A stretch of DNA of 36,819 nucleotides from an uncultured Eubacterium sp. (GCA_934358495.1 CAKRKO010000018.1:1-36819); one strand, 5' to 3'; shown: positions 23,648 to 31,232, counted from the stretch's first letter. A program made the numbers and translations. The notes: generated from the sequence alone by a model not told the origin.

Positions 23648-24520
23648 ATGAAAGCAGCATATTTTACAGATTTTACAGATTCGACAGAAATCGAACAGGA
23701 ACGTTTTGAAAATGTAAAGAAGGCGTCCGGGGCAGACCAACTGGTGGCGGTCATGAGCGGGACATATCTGCAAAATGGTCAGCCGGCCAGAGAAAGCATG
23801 GCATCCAGAATGGAAAAAGCCAGAAAAATCGGTGTGGATCAGACACTGGAATTACCGTTATATACCTGTCTGTCCAGTGTCGGAATCTATGGTTACAGTA
23901 CTTCCAATCTGATTACAAATGCAAAGAATATTGATTTGCTTGTGCTGGAGACGATTGATGCGTCTTATGAGCAGCTGCTGGAAATTGCCTATCTGCTGAT
24001 ACGAAATGAAAGAGATTTTCAGAAGCAGCTTACAGCATATAAAAAAAGTGGAATGACATTTTATCAGGCTCAGGCAAAAGCAATTGGAGACAGAGTGGAT
24101 GGCGGGGAACAGATCATGCTGCATCCGAGAAATGTACTGGCGGTGGAATGCATCAAGTCATTGAAATATATGTACAGCAGTGTAAAGACTATCTGTATCC
24201 CGGAGATATCCGAATTCTGGAAAGAACAGGGCTGGGATAAAGACTGGACAGAAAAATTGCGGGAGCGGATTATGCAGCCGGAACATGTACTCTCAGATAC
24301 TTATGGAGGGTATGAGCGGCGAAGTCAGACGATGCAGGCAAAGCGTGAGGAATATACGGATTTTGATCAGTTTGCAGCTTTAATTGCAGCAGAAACACAT
24401 GAACTGGTAGAAATTCGGAAATATTTTCTGCGCCTGATCTTAAAAATCCGGAAACTGGATGTCATTTACTGGCAGCTCAGAGATTTTTCTGCAGGTGCAC
24501 AGTGGACGAAATTGCAATAA
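23648..24520 (+). CDS. Truncated, divergent TmcAL-like nucleotidyltransferase-family protein
   Basis: A 290-residue protein resembling tRNA(Met) cytidine acetate ligase (TmcAL/YlbM family, usually about 400 residues). Recognisable parts are VAVMSGTYLQNGQPA (about 32-46), the ELPLYTCLSSVGIYGYSTSN region and a conserved helical middle (LTAYKKSGMTFYQAQAKAI). The N-terminal nucleotide-binding motif, normally EYNPFHNGH, is replaced by DFTDSTEIE, so the HxGH residues are absent, and the C-terminal part is short. Start 23648 is placed where the family begins; a TTG start at 23588 has no support, and the ribosome binding site is weak in either case. Canonical tRNA acetylation is unlikely; it may be decayed or repurposed within the catabolic cluster. 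Confidence 0.75.
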   Translation: MKAAYFTDFTDSTEIEQERFENVKKASGADQLVAVMSGTYLQNGQPARESMASRMEKARKIGVDQTLELPLYTCLSSVGIYGYSTSNLITNAKNIDLLVLETIDASYEQLLEIAYLLIRNERDFQKQLTAYKKSGMTFYQAQAKAIGDRVDGGEQIMLHPRNVLAVECIKSLKYMYSSVKTICIPEISEFWKEQGWDKDWTEKLRERIMQPEHVLSDTYGGYERRSQTMQAKREEYTDFDQFAALIAAETHELVEIRKYFLRLILKIRKLDVIYWQLRDFSAGAQWTKLQ

Positions 24521-24548
24521 TAAAGTAAAATAAAAGGAGAAAATGAAG

Positions 24549-24917
24549 ATGAAACGTACCAATAAAGAAGTAGTAGAATATTTTTATGAGAGAGTATTTA
24601 ATGCAGGAGATTTTTCCGAACTGGATGATCTGATGTGGGATGATTACAAACAGCATTCCCCGGAAGTTGCAGATGGCAAGGAAGGATTTATTGAATTTTT
24701 CAAGGGATTTTTGCAGGGACATCCGAAGACAACAACAATCCAGTGTCTGGAAGATGGAGACCTGGTATGTATGTTCTTCAAATGTGAGATGGACGGCGGT
24801 GTCGTTGTCAAAGTATTTGATCTGTATCGTCTGAAAGACGGAAAACTGGCAGAACACTGGGATTGTACCATGCGTGTAGATAATATGGAATGCAATAATC
24901 CAAACGGACAGTTTTAG
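24549..24917 (+). CDS. SnoaL-like / NTF2-fold protein
   Basis: A 122-residue paralogue of the protein at 125-490. Shared features are the opening TNKE..V..FY..VFN, the HSPEVADGKEGFIEFFKGF segment and FDLYRLKDGKLAEHWD near the C-terminus, typical of the SnoaL-like fold. Start 24549 is preferred because AAGGAGA lies about 9 bases upstream; the ATG at 24543 would be too close. The gene follows the TmcAL-like gene by 28 bases. Its last 36 bases are duplicated 66 bases downstream. A role on the aglycone or on the released keto-sugar is conceivable but unproven. Confidence 0.8.
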   Translation: MKRTNKEVVEYFYERVFNAGDFSELDDLMWDDYKQHSPEVADGKEGFIEFFKGFLQGHPKTTTIQCLEDGDLVCMFFKCEMDGGVVVKVFDLYRLKDGKLAEHWDCTMRVDNMECNNPNGQF

Positions 24918-24982
24918 CGACAGGTTCACCGATGGCTGAGGTTCTGTAATATGGAATGCAATAATCCAGACGGACAGTTTTA
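24881..24982 (+). repeat. Duplicated 3' end of the SnoaL-like gene
   Basis: A 36-base segment covering the last codons and stop (24881-24916) recurs at 24947-24982 with one A-to-G change. The offset is 66 bases. It is a recent tandem duplication or slippage product and adds no coding capacity. Confidence 0.85.
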
Positions 24983-25052
24983 AGTCAGTACAGCAATTTC
25001 TGAATAAGTATCACGTATCACTGGTCTGTTTTCACCATGAGTCGTACATGGA

Positions 25053-25080
25053 ACAGTACACATAACAGTACACATAACAG
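25053..25080 (+). repeat. Tandem 12-bp repeat upstream of the second AraC-GH39 gene
   Basis: ACAGTACACATA occurs twice in direct tandem (25053-25064 and 25065-25076), followed by a partial third copy ACAG. It lies about 65-90 bases upstream of the start at 25145, where a regulator-binding site would be expected. Confidence 0.6.
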
Positions 25081-25144
25081 TGGCATCTCGCAGTAAGCAT
25101 GCAGAAAGTATTCTTGAATTTTATTTGTAAACAGAGGCAGAAAG

Positions 25145-27565
25145 ATGCAGAAAAAATGGATACAGATAGCGCTTTTTGACAGTAAAAACAGGCAGACACT
25201 GGAAGCGGATGAGCCGCAGATACTGTTTGTCCTGCAGGGGGAGGCAGAGCTGACTCTTGGGCATACTGTGAAAGCATATCAAGCAGAAGAATTTTATATG
25301 GTGAATGTACTGCAGAAGTATGAACTGCGTATGAAACAGCCGGGGGTTGTATGTCGGATTATCCTGAATACGGAAAAAATCCGGGAGCTGGTGAATCTGA
25401 GTCAGTGGGAAATTCAATGTGACAGTACGATGCGTGATGCGGCAGAAATACGAAAGATCCTGCAGAAAATCTGCAGCCTGTATTTTAAAATGGAACATAC
25501 GGAAGTCAACAGGCAGGATCTGCCACAGGCAGAAGAAGCGTATCTGCAGGCACTGTTTTATGAATTGCTTCACCTGTTGTTGCAACGACATATGAGCCGC
25601 CGGGAAGAGGCAGATGAAAAATCCACAGATGAGATAAGACTTGCTTACATCCGGTCTTATCTGAAAAGTTCTTATGCACAGGAAATCACACTGGCAGAAC
25701 TGGCGGAGCAGCTTCATTGTACCCCGGCCTATCTGTCGAAATATATTAAGCGTAAGCTCGGAAAAAATTTCCGGGAACTTCTGAATGAGGAGCGTGTCAG
25801 ACACAGTGCGGAAGATATGCTGAAAACGGACAAGACGCTGATGAGGATTGCCATGGAGCATGGGTTTCCGACCACAGCGGCATTTCAAAAAGCGTTTAAG
25901 TCATACTATCATGTGCTTCCGTCAGAATATCGGAAAGAAAAACGTCAGGAGGCGGGAAGGGAAGATATCGGATCAGCACCGGTATCTGCCGATATCAGAC
26001 AATTGCTGTCAGACCAGTCTCTGACAGGCGAAGAAGAGGAAACGCCGATTCGTCTGCTGAAAGTGGATGGCACCCGGGGACATACCTTTGGAACACATTG
26101 GAATCGGATGATCAATGCCGGCGGAGCCAAAGACCTGCTTCGTGCAGACATGCAGCAGCATCTGATTTATCTGCAGCAACAGCTTGGATTTTCCTACGTG
26201 CGTTTCTGGGATCTCTATGATTCGGAACTGTACCTGTTTGGAAAGAATAAGGGAAATTATAATTTTTCGAAACTGGACAGTGTGATCGATTTCCTTCTGA
26301 ATCATCAGATGAAACCTTATATGGAACTGGGATTTAAGCCGCAGGTTTTACTGCGTGATATCGGAGATTATCTGATCACAGAACTGAGACAGAACATCTT
26401 TGATTCCTGTGCGGAATATGGTGTGTTCCTGGAACAGATGATCCGGCATTTTGTGAGCAGATACGGGCTGAATGAGGTAGAAAGCTGGTATTTTGAACTG
26501 TGGAAACCACCGCAGGATTCCATGGAGGAATATCTGAAATGGTATGAAACCATGTGTCGTGCATTGCGTGGTGTTGCACCGGGATGCAGAATCGGAGGCG
26601 GAGGGCTGAACCGTAATCAGGGACAGACCTTTCGTACGATCGTGGCGGCCTGGAAAGAAAGCAGCTTCCGGCCGGACTTCATCTCGTTGTACAGTTATCC
26701 CTATCAACACGAACGGGTTTCCTACGAAAAGGGGACAGAGCATACGATCAAAGATACAGATGCCTATTCTCAGCGTTTTTCCAGAGACACAGATTATCTG
26801 AAAAATTATCTGGAACTGGCGGAAGAGACGCTGAAGGAATATGGAATGTCAGAAGTAAAATTGCATGTGACAGAATGGAATTTTACAGTTTCGAACCGCA
26901 GTTATATCAATGACAGCCGTTTTAAAGGGGCTTATGTGATCAAAAATCTCATGGACAGCATTGGCAAGTGTGAGATTCTTGGCTACTGGCTGGCATCGGA
27001 TCTGTTTTCCGAGTACTTTGATACCGAGAAACTGCTGACCGGAGGCGTTGGGCTGCTGACCAGAAACGGTATCTGTAAGCCGGCATTTTACGGAATTTCC
27101 TTTATGAACCGTCTGGGTCCGGTCATGCTTGGACAGAGTGAAAATATGCTGGTGACAACGGATCAGCATGACAGTTATTATATCGTCTGTCAGAATTGTC
27201 AGTATCCGGATTACCGGTACTACATCAGTTCGCAGAGTACGATTGGTCCCCAGGATGTGAAATCCTATTTCCACGGTACGAAACTGCAGGTTTCCATCCG
27301 TATCCGTGGTGTGAAAAACGGTACCTATATCCTGAAACGCCGCGTGATCCGGGAAGGCTGTGGAAGTGTGCTGGATGAATGGAAACAAATGGGATATACA
27401 GATGCGTTGAGCACCCGTGACATCCAGTATCTCAAGCAGATCTGTGTGCCGAGAATTACAATGGAGACCAGTGTGGTGCGAGATCATTGTCTGAATCTGG
27501 ATTATGAATTAGAGGTCAATGAGATCATGCATTTGCATGTGATCTATGATTTGAGTAAAAGCTGA
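25145..27565 (+). CDS. AraC family regulator fused to a GH39-like domain, second copy
   Basis: An 806-residue paralogue of the protein at 6903 with the same order: cupin-like N-terminus with ILFVLQGEAELTLG (about 26-39), AraC double helix-turn-helix (about 162-267, including ITLAELAEQLHCTPAYLSKY and IAMEHGFPTTAAFQKAF) and GH39-like barrel (about 317-657). The acid/base motif is again lost (WYFELWKPP where active GH39 enzymes have NEP), while TEWN (Glu about 576) is kept. A non-catalytic ligand-sensing barrel is the best reading. It lies directly upstream of module 5 and so probably controls it. The ribosome binding site (AGAGG) is weak. Confidence 0.92.
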   Translation: MQKKWIQIALFDSKNRQTLEADEPQILFVLQGEAELTLGHTVKAYQAEEFYMVNVLQKYELRMKQPGVVCRIILNTEKIRELVNLSQWEIQCDSTMRDAAEIRKILQKICSLYFKMEHTEVNRQDLPQAEEAYLQALFYELLHLLLQRHMSRREEADEKSTDEIRLAYIRSYLKSSYAQEITLAELAEQLHCTPAYLSKYIKRKLGKNFRELLNEERVRHSAEDMLKTDKTLMRIAMEHGFPTTAAFQKAFKSYYHVLPSEYRKEKRQEAGREDIGSAPVSADIRQLLSDQSLTGEEEETPIRLLKVDGTRGHTFGTHWNRMINAGGAKDLLRADMQQHLIYLQQQLGFSYVRFWDLYDSELYLFGKNKGNYNFSKLDSVIDFLLNHQMKPYMELGFKPQVLLRDIGDYLITELRQNIFDSCAEYGVFLEQMIRHFVSRYGLNEVESWYFELWKPPQDSMEEYLKWYETMCRALRGVAPGCRIGGGGLNRNQGQTFRTIVAAWKESSFRPDFISLYSYPYQHERVSYEKGTEHTIKDTDAYSQRFSRDTDYLKNYLELAEETLKEYGMSEVKLHVTEWNFTVSNRSYINDSRFKGAYVIKNLMDSIGKCEILGYWLASDLFSEYFDTEKLLTGGVGLLTRNGICKPAFYGISFMNRLGPVMLGQSENMLVTTDQHDSYYIVCQNCQYPDYRYYISSQSTIGPQDVKSYFHGTKLQVSIRIRGVKNGTYILKRRVIREGCGSVLDEWKQMGYTDALSTRDIQYLKQICVPRITMETSVVRDHCLNLDYELEVNEIMHLHVIYDLSKS

Positions 27566-27594
27566 CCGTATAACAGAAGAGACGATGGTTCCGG

Positions 27595-27619
27595 CAAAAA
27601 TGATATATATAAAAATTGC
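27595..27619 (+). promoter_or_regulatory. Shared 25-bp upstream motif, copy 1 (module 5)
   Basis: The stretch ending in ATATATATAAAAATTGC (27603-27619) matches 29403-29427 at about 22 of 25 positions. Both lie roughly 140-150 bases upstream of the first gene of a BC module (27755 and 29578). The AT-rich core could be a -10 region or a regulator site. Confidence 0.4.
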
Positions 27620-27670
27620 ATGGACAAGGAAATGTTCCGCCATAAAAGGATAAAAAACAAATAAAAGAGG

Positions 27671-27713
27671 AAAAAGAGAGCAGATATCGAGATAGATTTT
27701 GCGCTCTTTTTTT
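27671..27713 (+). terminator. T-rich terminator or attenuator before module 5
   Basis: An 11-bp stem with one mismatch (AAAAAGAGAGC with GCGCTCTTTTT) ends in a run of seven T. It lies between the AraC-GH39 stop at 27565 and the module-5 start at 27755. If the motif at 27595-27619 is the module-5 promoter, this hairpin would sit in the leader and act as an attenuator. Confidence 0.7.
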
Positions 27714-27754
27714 ATAAAATAAAGAAGAAAATAAAAACAGGAGGACATGGGACA

Positions 27755-28663
27755 ATGAGTAGCAAAAAGGGGACTCCGAGAAGAGGAATCTGTCTGTACA
27801 GTTATCATAATCTTCTTGGTAAATCAATGACACTGGATGATATTTTTGAGGAAATGTATGATACAGGAGCAGCCTGCTTTGAATTCCTGACAAGTTATAT
27901 TCCGAATTATCCGAATCCAACGCCGGAATGGGTAGATCATTACTGGGGATTGTGTGAAAAATACAATCTGCAGCCGTCAGAACTGGGACACTGGGCTGAA
28001 AATCATCTGCACAGAGGTCCTGGGATGACGGATGATGAGGTAGTGGAAGAATTAAAACAGGACTTTCAGATTGCCCATTTGCTTGGATTTAAAGCACTTC
28101 GTACCAAAATAACATGTACCAATGAAATCTGTGATCCGGAACCTGGATGGCAGAAATATATTGAGAAGGCTCTGCCTTATGCGGAAAAATACGATGTGCG
28201 TATGCAGAATGAAGTTCATCTTCCGACAACGCTTCATACCCCGCATATCCGGGATGAATATCTGGATTTTATCCATCGTACCAAAACGGTTCATTTTGGA
28301 TTTAATATTGATTTTGGAACTTTCCAGAATAAAGTGGCCAAAGGAATGGAAGATATGATCTGGAATGATTTTTCAAAATGCAGTAAACCGGAAGAAATCG
28401 TTGATTTTTTGCCATACAGTTATGTGTGTCATGCAAAATTTACGAATGTAAATGAAAATTTTGAAGAAGAGTCCATTCCATATCCGGAAATTATTAAACT
28501 GATGGTGGATCATGGTTGGAGCGGAGATCTTCTTTCCGAGTACGAAGGTGCAATCCGGTTCCATGCGGAGGAAAGCCCTGAGAAGTTCGGACAGGCGATG
28601 GTAGAGATCCCAGAGCAGGTACGCCGCCATCAGATCATGCTTCGCAATATTCTTGGATACTAA
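27755..28663 (+). CDS. Sugar phosphate isomerase/epimerase, C-glycoside deglycosidase alpha-subunit-like (DgpC-like), module 5
   Basis: A 302-residue TIM barrel, a recent paralogue of the module-4 protein (about 88% identical by position count). The Glu 153, Asp 186, His 226 and Glu 262 ligands are all kept (QNEVHLP, NIDFGTF, CHAKFTN, SEYEGAI). Changes concentrate around residues 188-217, the loop after the Asp ligand (YKAAKGMEDMSW against NKVAKGMEDMIW and beyond), a likely site for changed specificity. AGGAGG precedes the start. Its partner follows after 18 bases, keeping the C-B order of module 4. Confidence 0.9.
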   Translation: MSSKKGTPRRGICLYSYHNLLGKSMTLDDIFEEMYDTGAACFEFLTSYIPNYPNPTPEWVDHYWGLCEKYNLQPSELGHWAENHLHRGPGMTDDEVVEELKQDFQIAHLLGFKALRTKITCTNEICDPEPGWQKYIEKALPYAEKYDVRMQNEVHLPTTLHTPHIRDEYLDFIHRTKTVHFGFNIDFGTFQNKVAKGMEDMIWNDFSKCSKPEEIVDFLPYSYVCHAKFTNVNENFEEESIPYPEIIKLMVDHGWSGDLLSEYEGAIRFHAEESPEKFGQAMVEIPEQVRRHQIMLRNILGY

Positions 28664-28681
28664 GAGAAGGAGGAAACAGTT

Positions 28682-29119
28682 ATGGTAGAATTTCAGCCGA
28701 TTCAGCAGCGCGGATTTCATAATACATATGATGAAAACGGAGAAATTGACGGATTTGAGTTTAAATTTGTTCCGAAATATTATAAAGGATACTGGTTTAC
28801 CCAGTGCCGGTTTGGCAATGTGGCGGTGGACGGAGAAGTATTTGACCGGGATGATCTGATCCTGGTATATGACGGCATCGAGTACAGCAGAGAAGAAATG
28901 TTTGATCTGAAGAAATACTGGCAGTTCCGTACACCATTAACATACCGTATCAAAAAGAAAGGCGGACTCTCCATCGGATATCATGATGTCAGTCTGCAGT
29001 TTGGATGGGTATTGAATTACAATGGCGCACTGGAAGCAGAATACGACGGCAGTGGTATGGGAAATATGGCTCATATGTTTGGCGTTGATAATGAACGCAG
29101 AATGCTTCTGTGCAGATAG
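28682..29119 (+). CDS. DUF6379 / C-glycoside deglycosidase beta-subunit-like protein (DgpB-like), module 5
   Basis: A 145-residue protein differing from the module-4 partner at only four positions. It has YYKGYWFTQCRFGN with AVDGE and RIKKKGGLSIGYHDVSLQFG. The partner is far more conserved than the TIM-barrel subunit of the same duplication (4 of 145 changes against about 35 of 302). That suggests the substrate-discriminating changes lie in the larger subunit or that conversion has kept the small one uniform. Confidence 0.88.
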   Translation: MVEFQPIQQRGFHNTYDENGEIDGFEFKFVPKYYKGYWFTQCRFGNVAVDGEVFDRDDLILVYDGIEYSREEMFDLKKYWQFRTPLTYRIKKKGGLSIGYHDVSLQFGWVLNYNGALEAEYDGSGMGNMAHMFGVDNERRMLLCR

Positions 29120-29214
29120 AACGGATTGAAAAGCGTATAGAAAAGCTGAAGCATTATTGATTTGTACAAAAATCATGCAGACCGTATGGTTAATGTCATG
29201 AAGAAAAGTCTGAG

Positions 29215-29267
29215 GAAGAGAAGTTTGTATCGTTAGTTTGTTATATCGATAGAGACTTCTCTTTTTT
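29215..29267 (+). terminator. Rho-independent terminator after module 5
   Basis: GAAGAGAAGT pairs imperfectly with ACTTCTC around a loop that contains a nested TATCG/CGATA stem. The outer stem is followed by TTTTTT. Confidence 0.8.
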
Positions 29268-29402
29268 GTATGCATTTTTGTGTTTTAAAAGCAGAAAATT
29301 GTATCTCGCTGAAAAATGTCTTATGGAATAAAGCTGCTTGGACGATATAGCAGATACTGTGTTCATAAATCATTTTTTATCAAAATCAGATGATCAAAAA
29401 GA

Positions 29403-29427
29403 CAAAAGTCATATATATTAAAATTGC
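29403..29427 (+). promoter_or_regulatory. Shared 25-bp upstream motif, copy 2 (module 6)
   Basis: ATATATATTAAAATTGC (29411-29427) with its left flank CAAAAGTC matches the sequence upstream of module 5. It is followed by TTTGACGCAG at 29431. It lies about 150 bases before the module-6 start. Confidence 0.4.
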
Positions 29428-29577
29428 CAATTTGACGCAGAAAATCGGAAATACAGTCTTCAAAGGCAAAAAATTACAAGAAAAAGAGCATTTTTTCGCA
29501 TAGAGAGAGCACTCAAAATCCCGTACACTACAATTACAGAACGAGAGTACATGAGAAATAAAATGGAGGTAAATACT

Positions 29578-30012
29578 ATGAGCAAGTTAAATGGTGTGTC
29601 AATGGCAGCTAATTCTATGTATGGAAGTCATGTGCTGACAGATGTCGGTTGCAGAAGTGTCTGGAAAAATGGAAAAAAGGTAGGTTATTGTGTGAACCTG
29701 AAGATTAATTATTACCGCGGAATGCCGTTAAGCTGTATCGATGAGATTACACTGACCGTTGATGAGGAAAAGGTTGATCCGGAAGATATGTACTTACAGC
29801 ATAATGGCAGAGAATATCATTATCCGGACATTTTAAAGGATGATATGTGTACGGATTTTTACTGGATTTTCGGGGAACTTCTGCGTGTAGTTGTGAAAAA
29901 AGAAGGCGGCATCAAGCAAGGACGTCATCATGTGAGACTGGTTCTTGGAGTACGCCGTTCCTACACACCGACTATGGTTTCTGTATGTGAAAAAGATCTG
30001 ACATTTGCGTAA
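29578..30012 (+). CDS. DUF6379 / C-glycoside deglycosidase beta-subunit-like protein (DgpB-like), module 6
   Basis: A 144-residue partner with NYYRGMPLSCIDEITLTVDEE in the first half (split: YYRGMPLSCI, TVDEE) and VVVKKEGGIKQGRHHVRLVL in the second. The N-terminus is longer than in other copies (MSKLNGVSMAANSMYGSHVL). Start 29578 is chosen for the GGAGG about 8 bases upstream; an ATG at 29551 lacks one. It lies 14 bases before its TIM-barrel partner, so the order is B then C, as in modules 2 and 3. Confidence 0.87.
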   Translation: MSKLNGVSMAANSMYGSHVLTDVGCRSVWKNGKKVGYCVNLKINYYRGMPLSCIDEITLTVDEEKVDPEDMYLQHNGREYHYPDILKDDMCTDFYWIFGELLRVVVKKEGGIKQGRHHVRLVLGVRRSYTPTMVSVCEKDLTFA

Positions 30013-30026
30013 GGAGGAAGAAAGAC

Positions 30027-31103
30027 ATGAACAATCAGGATATCAAACTTGGAGTTTCTCTGTATTCTTATCAGGATAATTACTATTTTCATAAACATGA
30101 TCTGGAGGGATGTATCGCAGCAGCCGCCGGAGCAGGAGCAGACGGAATCGAAGTATTTGCGGATTCCATGATCCGGGAATGGCCGTATGTGTCAGACGCA
30201 TTTGTGGATCACTGGAATGGAATGATGACCCGTTATGGTATCGAGCCGGTCTGTATGGATCATTTTTCTGACCGTGCCATGTGGCATGACAGGCAGCTGA
30301 CAGACGATGAACTGTTTGAACGAAGTGTGCTGTATATCAAGACTGCAGCAAGACTTGGCTGTCACATGGTGCGTATTTTACATAATGAGCATATCGGACT
30401 TGGTATCAGTCCATACCGTCTGACAGATTGTGGTATTGTGGAACGACTGCTTCCGATTGCCCAGGAAAACAATGTTATGATGGCGCTGGAGTGCCATTAT
30501 CCGACCAGTATTGCATCACCGCTGCACCAGCAGTATCTGGATGCCGCAGAACGTCTTGGTATTCCAAACGTGGGACTGCAGGCTGATTTCAGCTCCTATG
30601 AATACTGCATCAGCATGGCAGATGTGGGCTGTGAAGTCAGAAACAGTGGTGTCAATGAGGAAGTACTGCTCTGTATGCGTGAAAAGCAGAGAGAATGCTA
30701 CCGGGAAGAGAGAGGGTTCCATCTGGAAGAATTCATGCCGGATATTATGAAATTGAATCCGACAGAGAATGATCTGGAAGCAGTGAAGCGTCTTGGCAGA
30801 AACCAGGGACCTTACGGGGACAATAAAGAGTTTTCCTATGAGACTTTGAAAGAATATGCATCCAAACTTGTCTATGTACATGGGAAATTCTATGACATTG
30901 ATGAAAATGGTGAAGTAGACAGCATGGATTATCACAAAATCTTCCAGGCTTTGATCGAAGGGGGATACAAAGGATATATCTCTTCTGAATTTGAAGGAAA
31001 CCGACGGATGAATGATGCAGGCTGGGTAGATGAGATTGAGTATGTGAGAAAACATCACGTGCTGATGCGTAAATGCCTTGGACGCCCGGAGGAGATTGCA
31101 TAA
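30027..31103 (+). CDS. Sugar phosphate isomerase/epimerase, C-glycoside deglycosidase alpha-subunit-like (DgpC-like), module 6
   Basis: A 358-residue TIM barrel, the longest of the six. The metal site is complete: Glu 155 (MALECHYPT), Asp 187 (LQADFSSY), His 285 (YVHGKFYDI) and Glu 321 (SSEFEGNRR). About 30 extra residues lie between the Asp and His ligands (around VNEEVLLCMREKQREC to GPYGDNKEF), a region that varies most among the modules. AAGGAGG precedes the start. It is the last gene of the plus-strand catabolic block and is followed by a strong terminator. Confidence 0.9.
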   Translation: MNNQDIKLGVSLYSYQDNYYFHKHDLEGCIAAAAGAGADGIEVFADSMIREWPYVSDAFVDHWNGMMTRYGIEPVCMDHFSDRAMWHDRQLTDDELFERSVLYIKTAARLGCHMVRILHNEHIGLGISPYRLTDCGIVERLLPIAQENNVMMALECHYPTSIASPLHQQYLDAAERLGIPNVGLQADFSSYEYCISMADVGCEVRNSGVNEEVLLCMREKQRECYREERGFHLEEFMPDIMKLNPTENDLEAVKRLGRNQGPYGDNKEFSYETLKEYASKLVYVHGKFYDIDENGEVDSMDYHKIFQALIEGGYKGYISSEFEGNRRMNDAGWVDEIEYVRKHHVLMRKCLGRPEEIA

Positions 31104-31107
31104 AATG

Positions 31108-31153
31108 ATAAAAAATTGCCAGTTCCAATTTTTATGGAGCTGGCAGTTTTTTA
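31108..31153 (+). terminator. Rho-independent terminator after module 6
   Basis: A stem of about 16-19 bp with G-U pairs (around TTGCCAGTTCC and GGAGCTGGCAG) ends in TTTTTT. A-run and T-run flanks make it potentially bidirectional. Confidence 0.85.
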
Positions 31154-31232
31154 TGGATTTCACAATACAGAGAAATCCTCCTGGGTATGGAATTTTGTAT
31201 ACATCATGTGTTGTATGACACATATCTCACAG

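Larger units (their letters stand above)
29120..29577. other. 458-bp intergenic region between modules 5 and 6
   Basis: It contains the terminator at 29215-29267, then an AT-rich stretch with the shared motif at 29403-29427, and a ribosome binding site GGAGG just before the module-6 start at 29578. I see no further gene: an in-frame ATG at 29551 has no ribosome binding site. Module 6 is therefore probably transcribed from its own promoter in this gap. Confidence 0.5.

Noticed and set aside
27618..27635. Operator-like word ATGGACAAGG upstream of module 5
   Set aside because: Only the first eight bases match the 15-mer; no second half-site or correctly spaced -10 box was found.
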